The position numbers were made by a program, and so were the translations under genes. Shown piece after piece: positions 32,756 through 44,000 of a DNA stretch of 64,000 nucleotides. The notes beneath the pieces are model-generated. The model did not search any database and was not told the origin of the DNA. It was given only the letters and a program-made list of their open reading frames with translations. Numbering within the stretch: the first letter of the stretch is position 1; every line of letters begins with the position of its first letter. The DNA is taken from the NCBI GenBank assembly GCA_016708105.1, contig JADJGJ010000001.1:186001-250000 (forward strand). The letters are read 5' to 3'. Source of the DNA: Crocinitomicaceae bacterium (GTDB lineage Bacteria; Bacteroidota; Bacteroidia; Flavobacteriales_D; Crocinitomicaceae).

Positions 32756-35203
32756 ATGGACCGGATTTTCACTTTAGGCTTGTTGTTTTTTTCTCTCATC
32801 AATTTTGGTGCTGACAGAAAAACTATTGAATCAGTCCGCACGCAGGAAAAAATTGTCATTGACGGAAACCTGAATGAAAGCTGCTGGAAAAATTCTTTTG
32901 TTGCCTCTGATTTTATTCAAAATGTACCTGTGGCAGGTGCTCCATCTTGTCGTAAAACGGATGTGATGGTGTCCTATGACAATCAAGCTATCTATGTTGC
33001 TGCCGTGATGTGGGATGAAAAAGACAGCATTACTAGCACGCTTTCTCAGCGTGATGATGTGGGTAATGCTGATTGGTTTGGTGTTATCTTTGATTCATAC
33101 AATGCGGGTACACTTGGTTTTTCATTCATTGTTACAAGTGCCGGTGTGCAGGTTGATGAGCTGCATCAGGTTGATGATATTGATCCAAACTGGAATGCGG
33201 TGTGGCAAAGTGAAATCAGTATTCATGATGATAAATGGATTGCTGAATTGAAAATTCCTTTCTCTGCTTTGCGTTTTCCAAAATCAGAGAGTCAAACTTG
33301 GGGTATTAATTTTGCGCGCAACATCAGAAGAAATCGTGAGGAATCATATTGGAATTTTTATGACCCCAAAGGAATTAATCTTATTTCTCAGTTAGGTGTT
33401 TTGCATGGGATTAGTCAAATTGAAAGTCCGGTGCGGTTATCAGTTTCTCCTTATGTTTCAGGTTATATTGAGCATCACGGTGACAACGGAACAACATCTT
33501 ACACAGCCAATGGCGGAATGGATTTGAAGTATGGTTTGAATGAATCATTCACGCTGGATGTAACGCTGATTCCGGATTTTGGTCAGGTACAATTTGATAA
33601 TCAAGTTTTGAATTTATCACCATTTGAAGTGAAGTTTAATGAACGACGCCAGTTTTTTACTGAAGGTACTGAGCTATTTAATAAAGGAGATTTATTTTAT
33701 TCAAGACGTATTGGAGGAACACCACTGAATTATTATGATGTCTATGGTGAAATTGACAGCAATGAAATAGTTTCTGCTAATCCGTCTGCTGCTCGGTTGT
33801 TCAATGCAACAAAGGTTTCTGGTCGCACTCAATCAGGTTTAGGTATTGGTGTATTTAATGCAATTACAGCGCCTTCTTTTGCAACTATTACTAATACACA
33901 AACAAATGAGGCAAGGGAAATTCAGACAGATCCTTTGACTAATTATAGCGTGATTGTATTTGATCAGAATCTGAAAAACAATTCAAGTGTTACAGTATTA
34001 AATACGAATGTCTGGAGATCAGGTAGTGCGTATGATGCAAACGTGACATCGGCTGCATATAATTTATACACCAAACAACAAAAATATCAAACGGTTGGTC
34101 AGTTTGTGTTGTCGCAAATTTATCATGAAGATTCTACTGATCTGGGACATCTAATCAATTTCGGATTTGGAAAATCAGCCGGGCAATTTACGTGGGGCAC
34201 TTCTTATTTTGAAACCAGCAAATCCTATAACCCAAATGATCTTGGCTATTTTTTCTGGACCAATCAGCGAACCGTGAATGCGCAAGTGGGATACAGTATT
34301 TTTACTCCTTTTTGGAGACTGTATAATTTGTGGTCAAGTTTTTCAACTTCATATACACGGAATATTGATCCAAACGCATTTGCAAATCTTGAAGTAAATG
34401 CAGAAGTTGGTGGAACGTTTAAAAATTTTCTCACAGCCGGTTTTTGGCTTTTTAGTGAACCGGTTATCACGTATGATTTTTATGAACCTCGTGTTGATGG
34501 ACGATTTAACGAGTATCCACAATCATTGGGTGCAGGCGGATTTATTTCATCAAATTACGGAAAACCATTTGCACTGGATATGCGATATGGGTATATTAAA
34601 TTGAATGATCCGGGAAGATATATTTTAGAAATTACTACTAGTCCGCGTTTGCGTTTAAGCGATAAATTTTTTGTAGTGCTCACCAATTATCTTGGATATC
34701 TAGAGAATGAAGAAGGCGTTGCATTGGATAATAATTTTAATGTGCCTTTTGATGGTGATGATCCAATTTTTTCAATTCGTGACAGATTCATTACCGAAAA
34801 TACCGCTGCGGCCACTTATATTTTTACCAACCGCATGGGTATTACATTCAGATTGCGGCACTACTGGTCGAAAGTAGAGTATGAATCGTTCTACAGATTA
34901 GATGATGAGGGAAAATTTCAACCTACCACTTACACCGGTTTATCTGCTGACAGCGTCTCACTGCACAACAATAGTTATAACGCATTTACAATTGACATGG
35001 CTTACCGATGGGTTTTTGCCCCAGGTAGTGAATTAAGTCTGGTCTGGAAAAATTCTATCTTCTCTTTCTCTGATCAAATTGATCAAAACTATTTCAGCAA
35101 TGTGCAAAATCTTTTTGACTTCCCTGCCACTAACAGTATCTCGCTCAAAATACTTTTTTATCTTGATTTTTGGACAGTTAAGCAGCGATTCTCAAAAAAG
35201 TGA
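32756..35203 (+). CDS. DUF5916 protein with N-terminal CBM9-like domain, outer-membrane barrel
   Basis: The best start is ATG 32756 (815 residues), with a signal peptide 'FTLGLLFFSLINFGA'. Residues about 30-220 form a CBM9-like domain ('IVIDGNLNESCWKNSFVASD', 'VMVSYDNQAIYVAAVMWDE', 'RNREESYWNFYDP'). The rest is DUF5916: 'DVTLIPDFGQVQFDNQVLNL', 'FEVKFNERRQFFTEGTELF', 'KGDLFYSRRIGG', followed by alternating beta strands as in an outer-membrane barrel. Family members are common in Bacteroidota; the substrate is unknown, but a carbohydrate-binding or transport role is likely. Transcribed in the same direction as the dehydrogenase but after a gap of about 100 bp. Confidence 0.85.
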   Translation: MDRIFTLGLLFFSLINFGADRKTIESVRTQEKIVIDGNLNESCWKNSFVASDFIQNVPVAGAPSCRKTDVMVSYDNQAIYVAAVMWDEKDSITSTLSQRDDVGNADWFGVIFDSYNAGTLGFSFIVTSAGVQVDELHQVDDIDPNWNAVWQSEISIHDDKWIAELKIPFSALRFPKSESQTWGINFARNIRRNREESYWNFYDPKGINLISQLGVLHGISQIESPVRLSVSPYVSGYIEHHGDNGTTSYTANGGMDLKYGLNESFTLDVTLIPDFGQVQFDNQVLNLSPFEVKFNERRQFFTEGTELFNKGDLFYSRRIGGTPLNYYDVYGEIDSNEIVSANPSAARLFNATKVSGRTQSGLGIGVFNAITAPSFATITNTQTNEAREIQTDPLTNYSVIVFDQNLKNNSSVTVLNTNVWRSGSAYDANVTSAAYNLYTKQQKYQTVGQFVLSQIYHEDSTDLGHLINFGFGKSAGQFTWGTSYFETSKSYNPNDLGYFFWTNQRTVNAQVGYSIFTPFWRLYNLWSSFSTSYTRNIDPNAFANLEVNAEVGGTFKNFLTAGFWLFSEPVITYDFYEPRVDGRFNEYPQSLGAGGFISSNYGKPFALDMRYGYIKLNDPGRYILEITTSPRLRLSDKFFVVLTNYLGYLENEEGVALDNNFNVPFDGDDPIFSIRDRFITENTAAATYIFTNRMGITFRLRHYWSKVEYESFYRLDDEGKFQPTTYTGLSADSVSLHNNSYNAFTIDMAYRWVFAPGSELSLVWKNSIFSFSDQIDQNYFSNVQNLFDFPATNSISLKILFYLDFWTVKQRFSKK

Positions 35204-35207
35204 TGGT

Positions 35208-36647
35208 TTATTTTATCTGCACATAAATTCCACCATTTAGTTGCTCAAGCGTGTCGTAATGGAATGATTGATGTAATATTGATAAGTATTCTTCCTGGTG
35301 CACAAATACTTTTTCCTGCGGTTCAAAATCAGCCGTTTTAGTGATTCTCACAATGGCACCATGTTCAGAAAATTTGTACTTGTAACAGAGCAAAGATCCT
35401 TGAAATCCGTGGTGAAAAATGGTGATGTTTTCATATTCACGTCGTTTTGATTTTTCATAGAGAAATATACTGGCTGCCTCTTCCATTCTGTCACCAGAAG
35501 ATAATTTATTTGATTGGGCATTATAAAATTGTTGATGATATGGAATCAGAAAAATGAAGAACAAGGTAACGGCAACAAGCGGTAGTTTATATAATTGAAA
35601 AAGATGTATAAGTTGATAAATGGGTATTGCTGCAATGCAGGCAAGAAATGGATAAACCGGCATATCGTACCAAATCATTTTGGTGCTTGAAATTGAAATT
35701 TGCAAAATATAGAAACCACAAAATAATGCGGTCACATAAAATATCTTTCGTTCAATATCATCACCTAACTTGAACATTAAAATTAAACCTATAAAGAAGA
35801 AAACTGACCAATATGAAAATCGGGTGTAGAAAATATGTTCTAAAAAAAAGCGCCATCCTTCTTTTCCAATATTTTTCATTTCAATTAATCTGCCTGCATC
35901 ATGTTGAAATGTCAGGTTGAGAAATCCCGGTTGAAAATGTTCTCTGATGATAAAAACCACCAGTAGAGAGCCTGTAACAAGCACGATTCCCACGTACAAA
36001 TGCCATGTTTTAATTGCGATCAGAAATTGTTTTCGGTAAAGTATAATGGCAGCAACAAGTGGTAAAATGAACAGCATGGCGGCAAAACTTTTAGTCATGA
36101 TGGCAAGAGAGAAAAAGACGCCGGCAAAAAGCACGTATTTATTTTTTAGCTCCATGAAAAATTTCAATACATTCAATACCATTGCCAACAGAAAAAAACT
36201 CAACAAAGCATCCGCGTCTCCGGTGCGCCCGGTGTGGTATGTAAGATATCCTGAACTTGTCATTAAAATCAAAACAGCTGTCCAGGCAAATAATTCATCT
36301 TTATACTTTTTCAGAAAACTGAACAAAACGAGGATTGAGAAAAAAACAGCGCATGCGCTTGGAAATCTGATTGACCATTCAGAAAAGCCAAATATTTTTA
36401 TACACGCAACTTGCACCCAGGTAACCAACAGCGGTTTAGTATTTCTAAGATCTACTTCGTGATCAAAAGTTGGAACCATCATATTTCCGTTCTCTGACAT
36501 TTCGTACGCGTTTACTGCAAACATAGCCTCATCCCATGGTCTGAACGCGAATGAACCTAAGCGCGCAAACACTACAAAATAGATCAGCGTAAACAGGATG
36601 GTAGTGCTGAGTACATTTTTCCATGTAAATATTTTATTGTTCTGCAC
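35208..36647 (-). CDS. GT39-type (PMT/ArnT-like) membrane glycosyltransferase
   Basis: A 479-residue protein with about eleven membrane helices. The first loop holds 'FRPWDEAMFAVNAYEMSENG', the acidic signature of GT-C enzymes that use polyprenyl-phosphate sugars, and 'NTKPLLVTWVQVACIKIFGF' and 'SEWSIRFPSA' follow as in PMT/ArnT. It would transfer a sugar onto lipid A, protein or glycan on the periplasmic side. The start codon is GTG 36647. It is convergent with the DUF5916 gene (4-bp gap). Confidence 0.8.
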   Translation of the reverse strand: MQNNKIFTWKNVLSTTILFTLIYFVVFARLGSFAFRPWDEAMFAVNAYEMSENGNMMVPTFDHEVDLRNTKPLLVTWVQVACIKIFGFSEWSIRFPSACAVFFSILVLFSFLKKYKDELFAWTAVLILMTSSGYLTYHTGRTGDADALLSFFLLAMVLNVLKFFMELKNKYVLFAGVFFSLAIMTKSFAAMLFILPLVAAIILYRKQFLIAIKTWHLYVGIVLVTGSLLVVFIIREHFQPGFLNLTFQHDAGRLIEMKNIGKEGWRFFLEHIFYTRFSYWSVFFFIGLILMFKLGDDIERKIFYVTALFCGFYILQISISSTKMIWYDMPVYPFLACIAAIPIYQLIHLFQLYKLPLVAVTLFFIFLIPYHQQFYNAQSNKLSSGDRMEEAASIFLYEKSKRREYENITIFHHGFQGSLLCYKYKFSEHGAIVRITKTADFEPQEKVFVHQEEYLSILHQSFHYDTLEQLNGGIYVQIK

Positions 36648-36739
36648 CTGAATTATCCAATTTGATTGTGAATATGACTAACTAAATTACAATTAATTCT
36701 TGCATATAAACGCAAATTAATTGCACCTAGAATCGGTAT

Positions 36740-37600
36740 TCACAAAACAGTAAACGATCCTGAGAGCAGTTGAACACCACTTGACACATTCACAACCTCA
36801 TAAACATAAGTGCCTGATGAAAGTAAAAAAGTATTTGAACCCGCAGTCAAAACACTCTGCAATACAAGTATTCCATCAAGTGAATAAAATGAAATTTGCG
36901 CAGGGAGGTCAGTCAATAATTCAACAGATATTTCTCCGGTATAAGATGAATAATTAAACGTTACATCAAGGGTTGAATCAATATTTTCTGTAATCAAAAA
37001 AGACTGACACAGCGTGTCAACACAACCATTGGTATTAGTACCTGCCAGACATATTTCATGATATCCGGGAGATTCAATAATCACAGAAAATTCGTCTTGA
37101 ATACTTGCAGAATTCCAAGTGGTGTTGTCAAAATTCCATGCGTACAAATAATCAGGCCAAGGGTCTGGCAGGTTATCACCAATGTTTGTTGAGGTGTTTG
37201 TGAATACTAATTCTGCTTGCGTGTATCCATTATCTGTTTCATAAACCGTGCTTGTTAGTAGCGTAAAATTGGCTTGAGGATTGACTGAGTCCAGTTTAAC
37301 AACTTCTGAAATATCGCAACCAATACTATCCGTTGCTGTAATTTTATATTCTCCGATATTTAAACCGCCCCACGTAGTGTTATGACTTATTTGTCCGGTT
37401 TGTAAATTCATCCAGGTATATTCACAGGGCCCGTTGGGACTTGCTGCGAAGGCATATACTATTCCATGCCCATTTTGATTCACGTTTGTTCTGCAATGGG
37501 CAGGTACATATCCTAATTCAACAAAATGTAAACTATCACATTGCAAAAATGCGTTGAGGTGTAAAATGATTCCTACTAAAGTGGCAAGAGTGATCTTCAT
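36740..37600 (-). CDS. Secreted protein, probable T9SS cargo with PKD-like domain
   Basis: A 286-residue protein with a signal peptide ('TLATLVGIILHLNAFLQ'). The middle contains strand blocks with 'WNFDNTTWNSASIQDEFSVI' and 'SPGYHEICLAGTNTNGC', typical of PKD-like beta-sandwiches. The last 80 residues ('LPAQISFYSLDGILVLQSVL', 'GTYVYEVVNVSSGVQLLSG') resemble a type A T9SS C-terminal signal. It is likely an extracellular structural or adhesive protein. No catalytic domain. Confidence 0.65.
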   Translation of the reverse strand: MKITLATLVGIILHLNAFLQCDSLHFVELGYVPAHCRTNVNQNGHGIVYAFAASPNGPCEYTWMNLQTGQISHNTTWGGLNIGEYKITATDSIGCDISEVVKLDSVNPQANFTLLTSTVYETDNGYTQAELVFTNTSTNIGDNLPDPWPDYLYAWNFDNTTWNSASIQDEFSVIIESPGYHEICLAGTNTNGCVDTLCQSFLITENIDSTLDVTFNYSSYTGEISVELLTDLPAQISFYSLDGILVLQSVLTAGSNTFLLSSGTYVYEVVNVSSGVQLLSGSFTVL

Positions 37601-37660
37601 GATTTATGGGTTAAAATCATTTTCAAGACGTCTTTAACCTCACTAAAGTTGCAGGGTATG

Positions 37661-37681
37661 AAAAAAAAAAGGGGGGGGGGG
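37661..37681. repeat. Homopolymer junction: ten A then eleven G
   Basis: Ten consecutive A (37661-37670) are followed directly by eleven G (37671-37681) in the gap between the 36740 and 37720 genes. Long G runs are rare in this AT-rich DNA. It could be a slippage-prone tract or a sequencing or assembly artefact. Confidence 0.9.
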
Positions 37682-37719
37682 ATTAAAAGCAAAGAGTACT
37701 GAACACAGTTTCGTTTAGC

Positions 37720-38430
37720 TTATTTTCCAAATCCATATTTTATGATGCACCACATGGCTCTGAATCCATCTTTCCAACCTATTTTTTTCCCTTGTTCACC
37801 GGTTCTTGCTTTGTATGTGATGGGTACTTCAGCCCAACGTAATTTGCGATGTTTTGCTAATTTGGCGGTAATCTCAGGCTCAAAACCAAAGCGTTGCTCT
37901 ACCAGTTTGAGTGATTTAAATACATCAGCGGGAACCAATTTATAACAGGTTTCCATGTCAGTAATTTTTATTCTGAATATCAGATTGGACAACCAAGTTA
38001 AAAATCCGTTGGCGCGGTTGCTGAGCCATGATCCGCCTTTCTGCTTGGTGTTTAAAAAACGTGAACCATATACTACATCTGCCTGATTGTTGTTTACTTT
38101 TTCAATCAATAAATTTATTTCGTGCGGATCAAGTTCTAGATCGGCGTCTTGAATGATGATGTAGTCACCGGTTGCATGTTTTATTCCGGTGTGAATTGCT
38201 CCACCTTTGCCTTTATTTATTTCATGCTTGCAAATAACAAAATTTGATGAAGATATCTCTTGAATGGTAGCTTGAATATGTTGATATGACGCATCACGTG
38301 AACAATCATCAATGACAATTATTTCTTTTTGAACTGAATTTATCAATTGTAATTGATGCATTACCTTGAGAACTTCTCCAATGGTTCCGGCTTCATTGTA
38401 ACAAGGAATAATAATGGAGAGTTTGTTCAT
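37720..38430 (-). CDS. Glycosyltransferase family 2 (dolichol/polyprenyl-phosphate sugar synthase-like)
   Basis: From ATG 38430 the protein has 236 residues and starts directly with 'MNKLSIIIPCYNEAGTIGEV'; an upstream in-frame ATG adds 20 residues that overlap the kinase gene and is less likely. 'IVIDDCSRDAS' and 'DYIIIQDADLELDPHEI' (DxD) are the nucleotide-sugar site. 'VVYGSRFLN' and 'METCYKLVPADVFK' fit enzymes that make polyprenyl-phosphate sugars (DPM1-like). It could charge the carrier used by the GT39 enzyme at 35208. It lies 20 bp after the histidine kinase gene. Confidence 0.85.
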   Translation of the reverse strand: MNKLSIIIPCYNEAGTIGEVLKVMHQLQLINSVQKEIIVIDDCSRDASYQHIQATIQEISSSNFVICKHEINKGKGGAIHTGIKHATGDYIIIQDADLELDPHEINLLIEKVNNNQADVVYGSRFLNTKQKGGSWLSNRANGFLTWLSNLIFRIKITDMETCYKLVPADVFKSLKLVEQRFGFEPEITAKLAKHRKLRWAEVPITYKARTGEQGKKIGWKDGFRAMWCIIKYGFGK

Positions 38431-38450
38431 GCTGTGAAAGGCTCGTTGAT

Positions 38451-39359
38451 TTATATGATCGGAAAAAATAATTTCACGGTAAGACCGCATGGCTTGTTAT
38501 CATGCAATTCAATTCGCCCTTGATGCTGATGAACCAGAAATTTTGTAATAAACAAACCAAGCCCAGTACCTTTTGATTTGCGAGTCATTTCATTTTCTTC
38601 ACGATAAAAGCGATCAAATACCATTTTCTTTTTTTCATCATGTATGCCAATTCCCTGATCTGAAATTTCAAGGATTATTTCTGATCCTGTTTTTTTTAAA
38701 TTGATGCTGATTTCACTTCCTTGTGGTGAATATTTGGCGGCGTTTGAAAGCAGATTTGAAACAACACTTACCATGGCTTCATGGTCTGCCAGTATCTGAT
38801 GAGGTTCTAGATTTTGTTTTATTTGATAATTTTTTAGAACTGATGTGCTCAGCACGCGCACAGTTGAATTGATTATTTCATCAAGAGGTTGCGCAGATTT
38901 ATTGAGAAAATAATTGTTGTTGTCAATGCTTCGGGTAATGAGCAAATTGGAGACTAAACTTTCTAAGCGCTTTATTTCATTTAGACTTTGCGCGTAGATA
39001 TCATCTCGCTTCTCTGCATCCAATTCTCTTTTTTGAAGTGTCTGTAAAAATAATGTAACTGATGCAATGGGTGTTTTTAATTCGTGTGAAATAGAGAGTA
39101 AAAAATTCTCTTGCAATTTATTTAGTTGGTGTTCCTTTTTATAGGCTCTTTTAATCATGTATGCACCTCCTAAAAGTATCAATACAAATACTGATCCTTC
39201 ACCCACCAGCATCATCATTTTTTTCTGCTGCTGTGCAGGGTCAACATAAAGATCATTATAAAGCGAGGCAATTAAATATAGCCACCAACTGAATTGAACT
39301 ACTACATAAATGAGTAGCAGGTAAAACAAAAACAGGGGATTGCGTACAGATTTTCTCAC
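38451..39359 (-). CDS. Sensor histidine kinase (orphan)
   Basis: A 302-residue membrane kinase with two helices (about residues 8-30 and 48-70), then the dimerisation/phosphoacceptor block 'SISHELKTPIAS' with His92, N-box 'VVSNLLSNAAKYSP', 'ISDQGIGI' and 'KGTGLGLFITKF'. The periplasmic part between the helices is very short (about 17 residues), so the signal may come from within the membrane or the cytoplasm. No response regulator is nearby. It shares a transcript with the GT2 gene, so a link to surface glycan control is possible. Confidence 0.9.
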   Translation of the reverse strand: MRKSVRNPLFLFYLLLIYVVVQFSWWLYLIASLYNDLYVDPAQQQKKMMMLVGEGSVFVLILLGGAYMIKRAYKKEHQLNKLQENFLLSISHELKTPIASVTLFLQTLQKRELDAEKRDDIYAQSLNEIKRLESLVSNLLITRSIDNNNYFLNKSAQPLDEIINSTVRVLSTSVLKNYQIKQNLEPHQILADHEAMVSVVSNLLSNAAKYSPQGSEISINLKKTGSEIILEISDQGIGIHDEKKKMVFDRFYREENEMTRKSKGTGLGLFITKFLVHQHQGRIELHDNKPCGLTVKLFFPII

Positions 39360-39461
39360 TGCACTAATTTACGCTAAAATCTGCGATCAGTGAATTGACG
39401 AATAAAATACCCATGTTTCTGCGTGGTTTTCTCATCAGAAAATTGGATTGGATTTGGTGCA

Positions 39462-40946
39462 TCAATGTTTGATCACTAGTTTTTTGGTTACTGTTCCTGA
39501 TGAAGTTGTCATCTTCACAAAATAGGTGCCGGTTGAAAGATGACTAACAGAGATAAATTCAGTTTGTTGATCTGCGTTGACAACAAGTACGGTTTCGCCC
39601 AAGATATTTATAATTTCAATTCTTCCACCTTGTTCTGCACCACTGATGGTAACCTGCGCATTAGCCGGATTAGGATAAATAGTTATCTCATTATTTTTTT
39701 CTTCCATTCCGGCATCTGTTGTGTTTACAGTATGCATTACAGAATCAACACTGCACTCATTGTAGGCGTACATCCAAACATCAAATGTTGCAACTGAAGG
39801 AAAAGTATGCGATGGATTATTTGTATCAGTTCCCCCTGAACCATCACCAAAATTCCACCACACAGAGTCGCTATTGCTTGACGTATTAACAAAGTCAGTG
39901 ACTAACCCATCTACCGTAAAAGTAAATGACGGAACCGGAACATCCAATACAATAATCGGCTGACTTACATTAACTGCACAGTAGGGTGTATTGATGTCAT
40001 GAATAAAAATGGTATCTGCTAATGCAATGGTAAATGTTCCGGGATTAGCATAGGTATGACAGGCATCTGTAATGTCAACATTTTGATAACCATCACCCCA
40101 TAACCAGCGGATGTGCGTAGTGGCACTGCCTGATTGTGAATTGTACATGTGATTGCTAAAATTTCCTAATTGGTTATAATCAACACAACCTGCGTTTACC
40201 ACATCAGGGCAAATAGTATCATCAACAACGGTGAAGGGCGTAAACAAATCGTATTTCACTAACGGAGACATCAAATAATCATAATCATACACTGATGGTA
40301 AAAAATCATTCGCGTTGGAATACCAACCATCCCATGCAGGGTAGGCAGGATTCTCATATAATGCATATGAAAGATATTCTCCGTTTCCTTCATTGATGGT
40401 GTAATCATTAGCAATAATTACCAATTCTTCATTTAAGGGAGTGTGCATGGCAATGATAAAATCATCTGTCATTACAACCGGCGAATCAAAATAACTTTTA
40501 ACTGAAATGTTTGGCAATACTACCGTAAAGGCGGTGTGTTTAACGTACACGGTGTCTCGTGTAATTTCCGGTCCAACTGAATCAATTGCTGAAAGGTATG
40601 AGTGAAGTGAGGTAATCACCATCACTGAGTCAAGGGTAGAAGTTTCGTAAGCATAGAATTCAACTCCACTCACTTCTGTTGGTTGTGAAACGTGAAAACG
40701 CATGGCACGTCCGTTATAGTAATAATCATCTACAACATCTCCGGTGCGCATATACTCTTGTCCAATGCTTGTTGTTTTTTCTAGGCCGATATAATTATTG
40801 AAATATGCCCCGCATGAGTCTCCGGCTGATTTGGTTACATATCCCCAATCGGGTGTATTGGCATGTGTACTGGTCATTTGTTGCTCTCCCGGTTGGGCAA
40901 AACTGATTAATGATCCAAAAGAAATAAAGAGTAAAAAGTTTTTCAT
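39462..40946 (-). CDS. Secreted PKD-domain protein with T9SS type A sorting domain
   Basis: From ATG 40946 the protein has 494 residues and a clear signal peptide (MKNFLLFISFGSLISFAQ). Two PKD-like domains are visible ('HIRWLWGDGYQNVDITDACH', 'SVWWNFGDGSGGTDTNNPSH'). The C-terminus 'NNEITIYPNPANAQVTISGA' and 'LSTGTYFVKMTTSSGTVTKK' is a standard type A T9SS signal, so the protein is exported across the outer membrane. The N-terminal half has no known domain. A surface or extracellular matrix role is likely. Confidence 0.85.
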   Translation of the reverse strand: MKNFLLFISFGSLISFAQPGEQQMTSTHANTPDWGYVTKSAGDSCGAYFNNYIGLEKTTSIGQEYMRTGDVVDDYYYNGRAMRFHVSQPTEVSGVEFYAYETSTLDSVMVITSLHSYLSAIDSVGPEITRDTVYVKHTAFTVVLPNISVKSYFDSPVVMTDDFIIAMHTPLNEELVIIANDYTINEGNGEYLSYALYENPAYPAWDGWYSNANDFLPSVYDYDYLMSPLVKYDLFTPFTVVDDTICPDVVNAGCVDYNQLGNFSNHMYNSQSGSATTHIRWLWGDGYQNVDITDACHTYANPGTFTIALADTIFIHDINTPYCAVNVSQPIIVLDVPVPSFTFTVDGLVTDFVNTSSNSDSVWWNFGDGSGGTDTNNPSHTFPSVATFDVWMYAYNECSVDSVMHTVNTTDAGMEEKNNEITIYPNPANAQVTISGAEQGGRIEIINILGETVLVVNADQQTEFISVSHLSTGTYFVKMTTSSGTVTKKLVIKH

Positions 40947-40967
40947 GCACGTGCGTGTTTGTTTATT

Positions 40968-40975
40968 CAAATATA
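40968..40975 (-). promoter_or_regulatory. Candidate -7 element (TATATTTG on the minus strand)
   Basis: A perfect TAnnTTTG match 22 bp before the start of the 39462-40946 gene. It also supports ATG 40946 as the start, because an upstream TTG start would overlap this element. Confidence 0.45.
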
Positions 40976-41006
40976 ACGAAGATAAAAGTATGGAGGTTGG
41001 TGTTAC

Positions 41007-44000
41007 CTATTTAATAATGGTTACGTTTCCTTCTTGACTGATTTGATCACCCAACACAGTTTCACCACGCAGCATGTAGACAAAAGTTTGTGGTGCAAGT
41101 TCAGCACCGTTCATTTTACCATCCCAATAATCTTTTTGTTCAGTAGATTCAAAAACTAATTTGCCCCACCGATCATAAATCTGTATATAATAATTGAATA
41201 GTCGTGGACCGTTTACAACCAACAAATCGTTGTGTCCATCGCCATTTGGTGAAAAGATATTTGGAACAAAAACTTCCATATAACCGTTGATATCTACTAA
41301 AACACTATCACTGTTTTGACAACCAATTGGGTCAGTTACAATCACTACATAAACTGTAGCCTGATCAGGTACGTCGTAAATTTGAGAACAGTTTTCTGTG
41401 AGACATTCCATGGGTTCGGGTATCCATGAATAGGTAACGTCCGGATCTGATTCTGCCCACAATTCAACTTCACCACCAATTCCAATAAGTGTATCGTCAC
41501 CGGCTAAAACATAGGGCACCTCATTAACAATAATTCGTATACTGTCAGTAGCAAAACCGCAAAGCGGATTAGTAGCAGTGACATAAAACACGGTAGTTGT
41601 ATCAGGGAATAAATACACAGTTTCACCACTTTGACCATCACTCCATGTGATTGCATAACCGTTGTTTAATGCAGTTATTTGAATTGAATCACCAATGCAA
41701 ATGCTCACACTTTCTGTTACACTTACCATAGGTGCAGGTTGCACTTCAATGGTTGTTGTTGTAGATGGTCCGGTGCAACCGTTTAATGTTTCAAAACAAA
41801 TAAAATCACTCAAACCATTTGCCAAAGGTGGTGTGAACGTTGTACCTGAACCTACAGTAATGCCTAAAGAATTTTCCCAGGTAATATTTCCTCCTACGGT
41901 TGGGGTTGCAGTGAGAGCTGTTGGTGTTTCTCCTTCACAATACAAGATATCTCCTGTAACAGCTGGAGCATCCGGTGTTGGTTTTACCAAAATACTTATT
42001 GGCGTCGCAGGTCCTTCACAACCTGCTGCGGTTTCAGTGATGTATAAAGTAAATGTTCCAACAACCAAGGTTGGGTTATAACTGTTCAAGGTTGACAACA
42101 CTGCAGTCAGACCTGCATCAGCATACCACGTAATGGTGCCACCTAATGACGGACTTGCGGTAATAGCACTTGGTAAATCTCCTTCACAATAGGTGGTAGT
42201 CCCTATCCAGGTTGGTGCAGTTGGAATTGGATTAACTGTAATAGTAACATTGTCTGCTGCACCAACACAATTCAAAATAGGTTCAGTTGTGGCTGCATAA
42301 TACGTGACTGTACCAACGCCCTGAACCGGAGTATATGAAAGTCCTGTACCCAGTGGAGGCCCAACTAATCCTGCGTTATTATACCAGTTCACCGTGCCTG
42401 CGCCTCCTGAAAGTACGGTGAGTGCTGCAATAACATCTCCGTCGCAATAACTTGCACTGGCTGCAATATCTACATTGGGTGGGGTAATTACATTCAATGT
42501 TCCGGTTCCTGAAAATGTTCCGGGGCAGCCGCTGCCACTCACGCTGGTAATAGTATAGGTTCCATTAAGTGTTGCAGAAAAATTATAGATCATGGCTCCA
42601 ATGCCTGTGATATTGTAAGGTCCGCCCGGCCCGCTAATGGTTACATCAAATGGAGGCGTACCGGTGAATGTAACAGGCAATGTTCCGCTTGTTCCGTTAC
42701 ACACTGTTGGGTTACCGCTGATTGTGGCTGTCACCGGAGGATAGGTTGATACGGTTACGGGTCCGGTGATTACACAACCAGTGCCTGGGTCGGTAACGGT
42801 AACGGTGAATGTTGTGGTTGATGGAATAGTTGCAGTAGGGTCAGCCAAGGTTGATCCACCTCCAAGATAAATTGCGTTGTCCCATGAATAAGTATATGCC
42901 GGTGGTGGCGCACCGCAACTCACCGTGAATGATTGTGATGAACCATCAACCCAGGTGCCAACACCAGGCGGAACATCTAATACAACGTTACCTCCAGCAT
43001 CGTACAAAGTATAGGTACATTCACCTGGAAATGCTGCCCCACTGATAAAAATTTCTACCACATCATCATGATCAAAACAAATATTATGGGTTTCATAGTA
43101 AGCTCCCCCCATACCCGGGTATGCAGGGGCGTAAGTTCCAAATAATACTCCGTTCACATAAACTTCCAATTCATTTCCTTGCCATCCGTCATCCCATAAA
43201 TCACCCAGCACTAAATCAAAACAACAGGTATTGCCAACATAAGGTGCAGCATTGGCATGCAATACGGTTGACGTGTTTGGACAAATGGTTATATCATCTG
43301 CAGTGGGGTTTACTTCAAATCCAACACCCACCGGAATGGTTACGGTATTCGTGCAGCCTGAATTATCTGTAATGGTCAATGATACATCATGGCTGCCGGC
43401 AGTCATAAAGGTAAATGACGGATTTTGTAGTGTAGATGTACCTAATCCGTCAAAATCCCATGCCCAGTTTGTAATGGTGTTTTGGGCTATAGACGCATCT
43501 GTAAAATTAATTACCTGTCCAGGGCATCCGGTGGCTGAAAAGGTGAAGTCGGGTTGAAGCCCAATACCTACTACCTGCTCGTTGTCAAATGCACTGGTTG
43601 ATCCTGTCCATCCCCATAAAACATTTGGGTTGCCTGCAAAATCTGATCCAATAAAATCTCTGGTTTTTGTAAGTGAAGTTACACCATCAACTTTCACGGT
43701 GAGGGTTTGCATTGCGCCTGCTGTCCATATAATTTCAACTAGATGAAAATCACAATCTTCTACATTGGCTGAACTTGGCGAAATCAGCGTAGGAACAGTC
43801 CCCATCAAATTGAGTGGATTAGCGGGATTGTGATCAACACTTCCGCTTTTTTGTAACCCAATATGGTCACCTGGGATATCATAGTTGCTTGAACTTAAAT
43901 TATCATCATAGGTGTCAAATTCTATCCCAATACAATTACCTGTCATGCCTTGAAAACCCATTCCCGAGCCTCCGGATCCAACGGCCCAAGGGCTAGATCT

